Shown here piece after piece: positions 41,556 to 48,481 of a stretch of DNA of 64,000 nt. Position 1 is the first letter of the stretch. The number at the start of each line of letters is the position of its first letter. The stretch is from Mobiluncus sp034180645. GTDB taxonomy: Bacteria > Actinomycetota > Actinomycetes > Actinomycetales > Actinomycetaceae. The translations under genes were made by a program, and so were the position numbers. Location: contig NZ_JAXFNY010000015.1 of NCBI RefSeq assembly GCF_034180645.1, forward strand, positions 62,001 through 126,000. The letters run 5' to 3'. Under the pieces are notes generated by a model. The model was not told the DNA's origin. It did not search any database and saw only the letters and a program-made list of their open reading frames with translations.

Positions 41556-42281
41556 GTGAGACTTTTTGTGGTGCTGACTGCGGCGGGGTCGGGAACTCGG
41601 CTCGGCTGCGATATGCCCAAAGCGCTGGTTCTCGTAGCGGACCGCCCATTGCTGGAGTGGGCTTTGCAAGGTCTACCCAGGTGCGATTTTGTGGTTGTCA
41701 GCGCCCCGTCAGCGCAGCTAGACCGTTTTAAGTCGGTGGTTTCCAGTGATGGCATCCCCGCTGCGGTTGTCCCCGGCGGCTCTTCGCGACAAGGCTCAGT
41801 AGCGGCAGCCATACGGGCACTGGTAAACATGGTTGACCCGGTGCAAGACGATGACTTGGTCCTGGTTCATGACGCGGCCCGACCTTTCGCTCCCTCCGCA
41901 GTGTTTGACCGCGTGGTGGCGGCTTTGCAGGACGGTCATCGGGCCGTTGTTCCCGTTCTACCCGTCACCGACACAATCAAGGTCGTAACTCCGCGGACCC
42001 ATCCCGACGAGCCAGTCGAGATCGTCACCGCCACCCCAAACCGCGCGACGTTGCGGGCTGTCCAAACGCCCCAGGGCTTTTACCTGCACGAGTTGGCTGC
42101 ACTACACGAGCGGTTTGCCGAGCAATCGCTTACGGAGTCCACGGCATTTTCCGATGATGCAGCACTATACGAAGCCGCGGGCCTGCCAGTCGTGACCGTG
42201 GACGGCGATCGCTTAGCCTACAAAATCACCACTCCCGCTGACCTGGCCCTCGCCGAATCCCAGCATTCCCCACATTACTGA
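41556..42281 (+). CDS. ispD: 2-C-methyl-D-erythritol 4-phosphate cytidylyltransferase
   Basis: 241 aa, third step of the MEP isoprenoid pathway: couples methylerythritol phosphate to CTP. The N-terminal nucleotide-binding loop is VVLTAAGSGTRLGCDMPKAL; VPGGSSRQGSV and VLVHDAARPF are family signatures, and TPQGF with FSDDAALYEAAG closes the active site. The GTG start follows a -10 box by 6 nt. Unlike in many relatives it is not next to carD or ispF. Inverted copies of the multi-hairpin repeat lie on both sides, which points to relocation of this segment. Confidence 0.95.
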   Translation: MRLFVVLTAAGSGTRLGCDMPKALVLVADRPLLEWALQGLPRCDFVVVSAPSAQLDRFKSVVSSDGIPAAVVPGGSSRQGSVAAAIRALVNMVDPVQDDDLVLVHDAARPFAPSAVFDRVVAALQDGHRAVVPVLPVTDTIKVVTPRTHPDEPVEIVTATPNRATLRAVQTPQGFYLHELAALHERFAEQSLTESTAFSDDAALYEAAGLPVVTVDGDRLAYKITTPADLALAESQHSPHY

Positions 42282-42439
42282 CGTCCCAGATTTTTCCTGA
42301 GCCGCAACAATAACTCACGATTTCTAGACAATAGATACTATTTGCACACCTTGATGTCCCATTGATGGCACACTATGCAGTTCTGAGGGGTAAACAGGAT
42401 TGTCCGGGGTACCCTCGATATTTTGGTCGTAAGAGGTCC
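42282..42439. other. Intergenic region after ispD
   Basis: No gene or clear terminator seen before the second multi-hairpin repeat begins. Confidence 0.5.
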
Positions 42440-42627
42440 CGTGGTGGAGGGCCTCGAAGGAGCATATGGGTACTTGCAATCTCTGCGAGATTGCGTCCCC
42501 TGGCTCGCTCGTCCTGATACGCGAGCAAGCTCGCGTATCAGGACTCACTCGCTGCGGGTGTTCGTAGTTTTTCTTAGCGGCTTGCCCGCTTAGAAAAACA
42601 GAACGGGACCCCATTTCTGCGACTGAG
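42440..42627. repeat. Multi-hairpin repeat, copy 2 (right of ispD)
   Basis: Inverted copy of 41041-41192. It has the perfect CCTGATACGCGAG..CTCGCGTATCAGG and GCAATCTC..GAGATTGC stems, and a variable hairpin at about 42566-42599 (GTTTTTCTTAGCGG..CCGCTTAGAAAAAC) that differs completely from the one in copy 1. Confidence 0.75.
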
Positions 42628-42770
42628 AGGCATCCCCCCGACGCCGCACGGACCGACCTAGCGAGCAACAACCCGCTTGAGCGGCGGACCCCTAGATAAC
42701 ACGAGAGAACTTAACAAATCCCTAACTTAAAACCGGTAGGTTAACAGTAAAGTCATCAAAGGGGAGAGAC

Positions 42771-42819
42771 ATGCCAAAACCAGGCGGATTCATACAAATA
42801 CTTACGTGGTGCATGGGGG
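42771..42819 (+). repeat. 49-bp direct repeat, copy 1
   Basis: Identical to 42945-42993 except at two positions; begins at the ATG in both copies. The copies start 174 bp apart, an exact multiple of three. Confidence 0.9.
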
Positions 42820-42899
42820 CGCGATGGCAGCGCGAAGCGCATGAGCCATCGCGGGCCGGGCGCGTAGGCGTCAAAAAACGGTCCGGGGGACCGTTTTAG
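42771..42899 (+). CDS. 42-residue leader frame duplicating the transporter start
   Basis: ATG at 42771 with GGGGAG upstream opens MPKPGGFIQILTWCM, the same as the start of the following transporter except one residue, then diverges into GARWQREAH and stops at 42897. The last codons overlap a perfect 10-bp terminator-like hairpin. It may be a true attenuator-type leader or the stranded original start of the transporter after an insertion or duplication. Confidence 0.45.
   Translation: MPKPGGFIQILTWCMGARWQREAHEPSRAGRVGVKKRSGGPF
42821..42852 (+). other. Nested hairpin in the leader region
   Basis: GCGATGGC (42821-42828) pairs with GCCATCGC (42845-42852), and GCGC-GAA-GCGC forms an inner stem. 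It could compete with the downstream hairpin. Confidence 0.5.
42875..42897 (+). terminator. Terminator-like hairpin before the UMF1 transporter
   Basis: AAAACGGTCC and GGACCGTTTT form a perfect 10-bp stem with a GGG loop and end in four Ts. It lies inside the end of the leader frame and 48 nt before the transporter ATG, the position of an attenuator. Confidence 0.6.
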
Positions 42900-42944
42900 C
42901 CGCAGCTCCACAAACAGAATCCAACCAGCTCACAGGAGAAAACA

Positions 42945-42993
42945 ATGTCAAAACCAGGCGGATTCATACAAATACTTACGTGGTGCATGTGGG
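42945..42993 (+). repeat. 49-bp direct repeat, copy 2
   Basis: Partner of 42771-42819; covers the first 16 codons of the transporter. Confidence 0.9.
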
Positions 42994-44516
42994 ACGCCGG
43001 CGGCGCCTCTGTCAACGCGGTCGCGACCACTTTCGTGTTCACGGTGTACCTGACCGGGGCCGCTTTTGGCAACCAAACTGCCTCTTCACAAGCCGTTTCA
43101 GCCGGCATGACCATCGCGGGGATTATCGTAGCGCTGACTGCCCCCATCACGGGGCAGCGCGCGGATCGGCGCGGCAAAGGGACGTTCTGGCTGGGAGTGT
43201 TTTCGGCAATCATCATCGCTTGCCTGGCGGCGATGTTCTTTGTAGCGCCGCACCCGAACTTCCTGTGGCTGGGCGTGGGCCTGCTGGCGTTGATGACCAT
43301 GTTCTTCGAGTTCGCCACCGTGAACTATTACGCCATGCTGACCCGGATTTCCAACGCCGACAACATCGGAAAAATCAGCGGTATCGGCTGGGCCAGCTGA
43401 TATTTCGGCGGAATCGTCCTGTTGATGTTCCTGAACTTCGGTTTCATCTCGGAAAATAACTTCACCGGTTTGGATACCTCAAACGGCATGGGGATACGGG
43501 TCGCGATGCTGGTCGCGGCCGTGTGGTCGCTGATTTTCTTTGTGCCTGTGCTGTTCACCGTGCGCGGACGAGTTGTACCGGGCAGCGAAAACCTGCCGCA
43601 CGAGTCTATTTTCACTTCCTACAAAAAGCTGTTCCAAACCATCGCCTGGCTGTTCCGTAACGCCCCGAACGTGTTGTATTTCCTGCTTGCCTCCGCGATT
43701 TTCCGCGATGGGCTGTCCGGCGTCTTTACGTTCGGAGGCATCATCGCCGCGGTGACTTTTGGTTTCTCTCCGGGGGAAGTCATTATTTTTGCGGTCGTCG
43801 CCAACGTTGCGGCCGGTATCGCCACAACGTTGATGGGTTTCTTTGACGATAAAATCGGCCCCAAGAAAGTCATGATTTTCTCGCTCATCATGCTGGTAGC
43901 CTGCTGTTTGGGGGTTTTCGCCCTGCACGCTCAAGGCAAAATCATCATGTGGACGATCGGGCTGTTCATGACGCTGTGGGTCGGCCCAGCCCAGTCGGCT
44001 TCCCGTTCTTTCCTGGCGCGGCGCATTCCCGAGGGTCACGAGGGCGAGGTGTTTGGGCTCTACCAGACGACGGGTCGCTCGGTGACGTGGCTGGCTCCCC
44101 TGATGTTTACCCTGTTCATCAGCCTGGGCCAGCACTTTACCCCGTTTATTCCGCCCGCTTTGCTGTCCGTGACCACGGGTCCGGGCGGCCCGATGATGGC
44201 GATTCACGAGCAGGCTCAATACTGGGGCATCCTCGGGATTGGCTTGGTGCTGCTGGTGGGGTTGCTGCTGTTGCTGCCGGTGCGCGAGAATCACATGGTA
44301 TTACGGCGGGCTCCCGAGGCCGCACCTAACGTTTCCGCTCCTGCCGACGTTTCGGGCGACCCCACAAGTCCTGAGGGGGACGTTTCCGTGTCCGTTTCGC
44401 CCTCCAGGCCCGGCCAGCCCGTCGAGCTCCAGGCGGAAACAGCGACGGAGGACTCTTCACCCGGAACTCCCCCGCCCAGTACGCAACCCCCCCACACAAA
44501 CCCCCGGAGGTGCCCA
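42945..44516 (+). pseudogene. UMF1/Atg22-like MFS transporter, interrupted by TGA
   Basis: Twelve-helix transporter of the UMF1 (Atg22-like) branch of the MFS. The start has AGGAGA upstream and reads MSKPGGFIQILTWCMWDAGGASVNAVATTFVFTVYL. After 151 codons an in-frame TGA (43398-43400) follows GIGWAS; the same frame then continues without a break (YFGGIVLLMFLNFGF) through the rest of the family. Relatives have Gly here, so GGA to TGA is a likely single change. The gene also lacks a stop before the next one: a run of seven Cs at 44487-44493 keeps it in frame with the lipoprotein; with six Cs it would end in TGA overlapping that ATG. Either a strain-specific pseudogene, recoding or two sequence errors. 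Confidence 0.75.
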
Positions 44517-45239
44517 ATGAAACGCCAGCTTATTTCGATGATTGCCGCGGCCGGCCTGGTGACTTTGAGCCTGACCGGCTGCGCCTCAGATCAAAGTAAA
44601 GTCGACGCGAAACCGGCGCCCGGCTCTCCTGACATCGGCGCGACGGCCGCCATTTTTGCCGACCTGAAACTGGCGGGGCACTCGCTCACACCGTTCAACG
44701 AGGACGAATCCACTCAGCTGCGCCAACAGGTTGACCTGGCCGGGGATCAGGTGCGCGACCTGAAAAACCCGGCCGGATTGAAGTTTGATCCCGCCGGTTC
44801 CGGCTGCCAAGCCATGATGCGCAATTCTTTCAACCTTCCCCTGCTGCATTGGCCCTCCTTGGCGGCCCAAGCGCCTGACGGTAAGGCCGCAGCTCAGGTA
44901 TTCCTGGCGCCTTCCGAGCAGGACGTGCGGTCGATGATTGATGACCTCAACACCATGATCAGGAACTGCGAGGAAGTAACGGTGAGCGCCCCGACCGGCA
45001 CCGTTAAGATGACTCTCAAAGCGAACGACCCCGTGGCATCTTGTACGAACGGCTACCGCCAAACCGTGACAAGCAACCAGGTCAGCCAGACTTTGGACGT
45101 GTGTTATGTACCGGAGGGCAACGCGGTTTTGGCGCTGTCCCTGGTGGATTCCACGGATACCGCTCAGGGCATGGCACAGGATTTCGCGGATTTCTCGTCG
45201 CGTTTCTATACGCGGCTCGCTCCGCTGTACACCGAGTAG
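44517..45239 (+). CDS. Lipoprotein of unknown function
   Basis: 240 aa from the ATG at 44517, which has GGAGG 6 nt upstream. The signal peptide MKRQLISMIAAAGLVTLSLTGC ends in a lipobox. The mature part is alpha/beta-like with two cysteines in similar contexts (GSGCQAMM and IRNCEEV, plus VASCTNGY and LDVCYVP). No family recognised. The reading frame is open upstream into the transporter because of a C7 tract, so a fusion product is formally possible, but the strong Shine-Dalgarno and signal peptide support an independent start. Confidence 0.8.
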   Translation: MKRQLISMIAAAGLVTLSLTGCASDQSKVDAKPAPGSPDIGATAAIFADLKLAGHSLTPFNEDESTQLRQQVDLAGDQVRDLKNPAGLKFDPAGSGCQAMMRNSFNLPLLHWPSLAAQAPDGKAAAQVFLAPSEQDVRSMIDDLNTMIRNCEEVTVSAPTGTVKMTLKANDPVASCTNGYRQTVTSNQVSQTLDVCYVPEGNAVLALSLVDSTDTAQGMAQDFADFSSRFYTRLAPLYTE

Positions 45240-45374
45240 TCCCTCGTCCCCGCACGAGTCACGCAGACCCCGCCTCAAACACGCTGCCCGGCGCCCTCAG
45301 CCCGCACCGGCGGCGTGGCTCGATGAGCGCGGGTTCGGAATATCAGCGATGTCAGCGTGCGTACAGCTGAGGAA

Positions 45375-45380
45375 TATACT
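45375..45380 (+). promoter_or_regulatory. -10 box, leaderless start of the MFS gene
   Basis: TATACT, 6 nt, then ATG at 45387; no Shine-Dalgarno. Confidence 0.55.
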
Positions 45381-45386
45381 GGCCAT

Positions 45387-46763
45387 ATGTCGTCAGCACG
45401 CAAATCTAAGGCTCCTGGTCCTCGCCAGCCCGACAGTATCCTGGCTTCTCCCGACCCTGCCATGATTGATGCCGCCCGCACCGAAGCGGGCGGCATTCCT
45501 GTTCCGATTGAGAAACTACCCCTGACGGCGCTGCGCCCTGACGCCCAAGCGGCTTTCACCGGCTACACCAGTCACGACCCGGAATACCGACGCATCAAGT
45601 TTGCCCTGTTCGTAGCCGGTTTCGTGACTTTCGCCCAGATTTATGAGGTGCAGGTGCTGCTGCCGGACATCTCGAAGTTTTTCTCGATTTCCCCGGTCAC
45701 GGCCTCGCTGGCGCTGTCGCTGACGACCCTGGCGTTAGCTATCTCGATGTTCTTTATCGGGCCGTCCTCGGAGCGTCTGGGACGCCGCCCGATTATTTTG
45801 ATTTCCCTGTTCGCAGCTTCCCTCCTGGGGATTATCTTGGGCTTTACCCCGAACTGGGGCTTTTTGATGGTCGGGCGTTTTGTGCAAGGCATGGCTTTGG
45901 CGGGTTTACCCGCGGTGGCCACGGCTTACCTGGCTGAAGAAATCTGTTCAGCTGAGCTGCCCAAGGCGGCCGGTTCTTACGTAGCCGGCACCGCGATTGG
46001 CGGTATGTTGGGTCGGATTCTCTCCGGGTTTCTGTCTCACCTGGTGGGATGGGACATGACCATCACTATCCTGGGGTGCATCGGCGTGGTCGGCACGGTG
46101 TTGGTGTGGCTGCTTTTGCCCAAACAAGAGGGTTTCTCTAAGGCCGAGCCGGGGTTGAAAGCCCTGTTGCAACACACCAAGGATGTCCTGACCGAACCCG
46201 GTTTGGTGCTGCTGTTCGTGATTGGCGGCACCGCTCTGGGCGCTTATCAAAGTATCCTCAACATGATGCCCTACCGTTTGACCGGCGCACCCTACTTTAT
46301 GGCGACCTGGATTGTTTCCCTGATTTTCCTGGTCAACCTGTTCGGCTCGTTTGCAGCTTCCACAGCGGGCAGCTTGGCTTCACGTTTTGGCAGGCGCGCT
46401 GTCGTCCCGGTCGCCGGCATCATCTATCTGGTGGGGATTGTGATGATGTTGGCCAAGCCGTTGTGGGCGATTTTTGCGGGTCTGGTCGTGTTTACCATCG
46501 GGTTTTTTGCGGTTCATTCCGTAGCGACCGGCTGGGTCACGGCTCGGGCGGTGTCCGGCGTGGGCGCCACCGGCCAGGCTTCGTCAGCCTACTCGATTGT
46601 TTACTATGCCGGCGGCTCGATTTTCGGCACCCTAGCTGGTTTTGGTTGGACCGCCCTGGGCTGGCTGGGAGTGGTGACGATTTCTGGCTCCCTGGCAGTT
46701 GTGGTTATCATCCTGGCGTTGTTTTTGCGCCACATCAAGCCGCTGTCCGCCTCCGGGTATTGA
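45387..46763 (+). CDS. MFS transporter, YnfM-like
   Basis: 458 aa with 12 helices preceded by a 65-residue polar N-terminus. The MFS signature lies between helices 2 and 3 (GPSSERLGRRPIILISLFAAS), and VGRFVQGMALAGLPAVATAYLAEE is helix 4 of drug:H+ antiporter-like members. Substrate unknown; the closest general description is a YnfM/arabinose-efflux-like exporter. The ATG at 45387 is chosen over the GTG ten codons upstream because a consensus -10 box sits 6 nt before it. Confidence 0.88.
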   Translation: MSSARKSKAPGPRQPDSILASPDPAMIDAARTEAGGIPVPIEKLPLTALRPDAQAAFTGYTSHDPEYRRIKFALFVAGFVTFAQIYEVQVLLPDISKFFSISPVTASLALSLTTLALAISMFFIGPSSERLGRRPIILISLFAASLLGIILGFTPNWGFLMVGRFVQGMALAGLPAVATAYLAEEICSAELPKAAGSYVAGTAIGGMLGRILSGFLSHLVGWDMTITILGCIGVVGTVLVWLLLPKQEGFSKAEPGLKALLQHTKDVLTEPGLVLLFVIGGTALGAYQSILNMMPYRLTGAPYFMATWIVSLIFLVNLFGSFAASTAGSLASRFGRRAVVPVAGIIYLVGIVMMLAKPLWAIFAGLVVFTIGFFAVHSVATGWVTARAVSGVGATGQASSAYSIVYYAGGSIFGTLAGFGWTALGWLGVVTISGSLAVVVIILALFLRHIKPLSASGY

Positions 46764-46897
46764 GATAGCTGTGCGAATAAACCGCAAACTAAAACTATAG
46801 CCTATATCGGGAACAGTTAACCACTGTATGTCTAGTAAAGAATCTTATCGGCGTGCGCACACTCTAACAAAAAAGTGAGATAGCACAACTTCTACTC

Positions 46898-47140
46898 TCA
46901 ACTAGATGAAGGAGTTTGATTTACATCATCTAGGTTTGGTTTGTTCTGCTTTTTAATCTCTTTAAGTCGATAACCCAGATACCGGTAAAGACGGATGGCT
47001 ATCAACAATGTAAAAATACAGGCAGCAAATCTGAGCAGAAGAGAACCCCATAGCGTTAGGTCGGCCATAGTATCAGACATATATGGAACGGCGTGCGCTG
47101 AATAGATGGAATATACAGCACTGTAAAATAATGTATTCAT
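46898..47140 (-). CDS. Small membrane protein
   Basis: 80 aa with one strong helix (TLWGSLLLRFAACIFTLLIAIRLY, about 29-52) and a polar, lysine/asparagine-rich cytoplasmic tail. No family recognised. The ATG follows the upstream gene's stop by 11 nt; its GAGG Shine-Dalgarno overlaps that stop, so the two genes are coupled. Base composition is markedly AT-rich compared with the flanking genes. An immunity- or anchor-like role for the secreted neighbour is possible but unproven. Confidence 0.65.
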   Translation of the reverse strand: MNTLFYSAVYSIYSAHAVPYMSDTMADLTLWGSLLLRFAACIFTLLIAIRLYRYLGYRLKEIKKQNKPNLDDVNQTPSSS

Positions 47141-47151
47141 ACTAATCTACC

Positions 47152-47835
47152 TCAACTTTGCCAATATGGAGAAAGCTTACTTCCTTCCATAATCGCTTGA
47201 ACATAGACATCTCGTGTAAATGTTCCTACCAACGAAAGGGTTCCTGCATATTTTGCTGAGTTTGCGGTACGTGTCATGGCAAATTCACTCATTACACAAC
47301 CGATACAATTATGAAATTCACCCCATGTCGAGTCTATGTATCCTAGGTATTTACCGGAATCATAGTAGGCAGAGGCATTGAAGGAAAAACCGAAGTTCAG
47401 TATAGTTTTACTAATGGAAATAGTACAGTTTCTCCACACATAATCGCGGTTTTTTGACTGTCTGTGACAATTTGAAATACTTGCATTTTTTAAATGTGGT
47501 GAGTCCGCAAATACGTCATTGTTAATATTAGATGTTAGTTCAACAAATGATCCGTCTTGATACTCATAACGAGAGCCATTGTAACTTCTGGTACGGATAG
47601 GAACGATTTGAACTGGCTTGGAGTAATTCAAATCGGAGTCTAACGTCTCTCCTTGTTCAATTTTGTTTATTAAGCTGTCAATTTTATTATTTGGCACTCC
47701 ATGTACAGTTAAATACTCTCTAAATTCTGGAGTATCAATAGCTACAGTATTTTCAATCTTGTTTTCATAATCTGTAGCAAAAGCAGGAATTGCCCACGAC
47801 ATTACGAACGCCTGAACGACTAAACAGACCAGCAC
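47152..47835 (-). CDS. Secreted protein of unknown function, AT-rich
   Basis: 227 aa from GTG at 47835. A signal sequence (LVCLVVQAFVMSWAIPAFA) is followed by TDYENKIENTVAIDTPEFREYLTVHGVPNNKIDSLINKIEQGE, a linker and an all-beta-looking C-terminus with four cysteines, including CIGC. The IDSLINKIEQGE and YQDGSFVELT pieces resemble secreted proteins I have seen in Firmicutes. The GTG lacks a spaced ribosome site: AAGGAGA lies about 30 nt upstream, properly spaced only for an ATC codon at 47863-47865, which would add the missing basic N-region IKYKSRTLF. So the real start may be non-standard or mutated. AT-rich, probably acquired. Confidence 0.65.
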   Translation of the reverse strand: MLVCLVVQAFVMSWAIPAFATDYENKIENTVAIDTPEFREYLTVHGVPNNKIDSLINKIEQGETLDSDLNYSKPVQIVPIRTRSYNGSRYEYQDGSFVELTSNINNDVFADSPHLKNASISNCHRQSKNRDYVWRNCTISISKTILNFGFSFNASAYYDSGKYLGYIDSTWGEFHNCIGCVMSEFAMTRTANSAKYAGTLSLVGTFTRDVYVQAIMEGSKLSPYWQS

Positions 47836-47937
47836 AAAAAGTGTACGCGACTTGTATTTGATGATAGTTCTCCTTACCTAGTACCTAATCACCAATCGCC
47901 CCACTCATAATAGTATCACACTGTCTTCCTCTCGTAA

Positions 47938-47953
47938 TGTGATAGTCATCACA
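47938..47953. promoter_or_regulatory. CRP/GlxR-type operator
   Basis: TGTGATAGTCATCACA is a perfect TGTGA-N6-TCACA site. It lies 72-103 bp upstream of the secreted-protein gene and 57 bp before bcp, whose -10 box is at 47998. Confidence 0.65.
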
Positions 47954-47997
47954 CACTCACCCTAATCCCTGGGCGGGGCGAACTGCCGGGCGGGTCG

Positions 47998-48003
47998 TAG
48001 GAT
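47998..48003 (+). promoter_or_regulatory. -10 box, leaderless start of bcp
   Basis: TAGGAT, 6 nt, then ATG at 48010. Confidence 0.55.
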
Positions 48004-48009
48004 AGAGAC

Positions 48010-48480
48010 ATGGAACAGAAACTCAACATGGGCGATGCGGCCCCGGACTTTACAATCGAAACTACCGAGGGCACTTTTTGCCTCTCCGAGGCTCTCCAGG
48101 CCGCAAAAGCCGGGGTGGTCGTGTACTTTTACCCCCGTGCGATGACCCCGGGCTGCACCACGGAGGCTTGTGACTTCCGCGATTCCCTAAACTCCCTGAA
48201 ATCCGCGGGATACACGGTCATCGGGATTAGCCCGGACCAAATGCCTGCCCTGGAAAAGTTCCGCGACAAACAGACCCTGAACTTTGCCTTGGGCTCCGAC
48301 CCGGACCATAGAGTCTCATCGGACTACGGCGTATGGCAGGTGAAACCCTTGACGAAAAAGCTCGGGGTGGTGCGCTCCACGTTCGTGGTTGGCCCCGACG
48401 GCACGCTGATTTCCGCGAAATACAACGTGCGGGCCACCGGGCATGTCGCCCGCCTGCGCAAAGAACTCGGCCTGGACTAA
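48010..48480 (+). CDS. bcp: Thioredoxin-dependent peroxiredoxin (BCP/PrxQ)
   Basis: 156-aa peroxidase that reduces H2O2 and organic hydroperoxides with thioredoxin electrons. The peroxidatic cysteine is C49 in AMTPGCTTEAC, with the resolving C54 five residues later, the PrxQ arrangement. GISPDQMPALEKFRDKQTLNF is also typical. It has a leaderless-type start and a perfect CRP/GlxR-type site just upstream. The gene ends 1 bp from the convergent MFS gene with no terminator between. Confidence 0.95.
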   Translation: MEQKLNMGDAAPDFTIETTEGTFCLSEALQAAKAGVVVYFYPRAMTPGCTTEACDFRDSLNSLKSAGYTVIGISPDQMPALEKFRDKQTLNFALGSDPDHRVSSDYGVWQVKPLTKKLGVVRSTFVVGPDGTLISAKYNVRATGHVARLRKELGLD

Positions 48481-48481
48481 A

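Noticed and set aside
41041..42627. Composite transposon carrying ispD
   Set aside because: The flanking repeats are inverted but contain no transposase and show no target-site duplication that I can see; described as repeats only.
43398..43400. TGA as a selenocysteine codon
   Set aside because: The position is a transmembrane-loop glycine in the family, not a redox site, and there is no SECIS-like hairpin directly after it.
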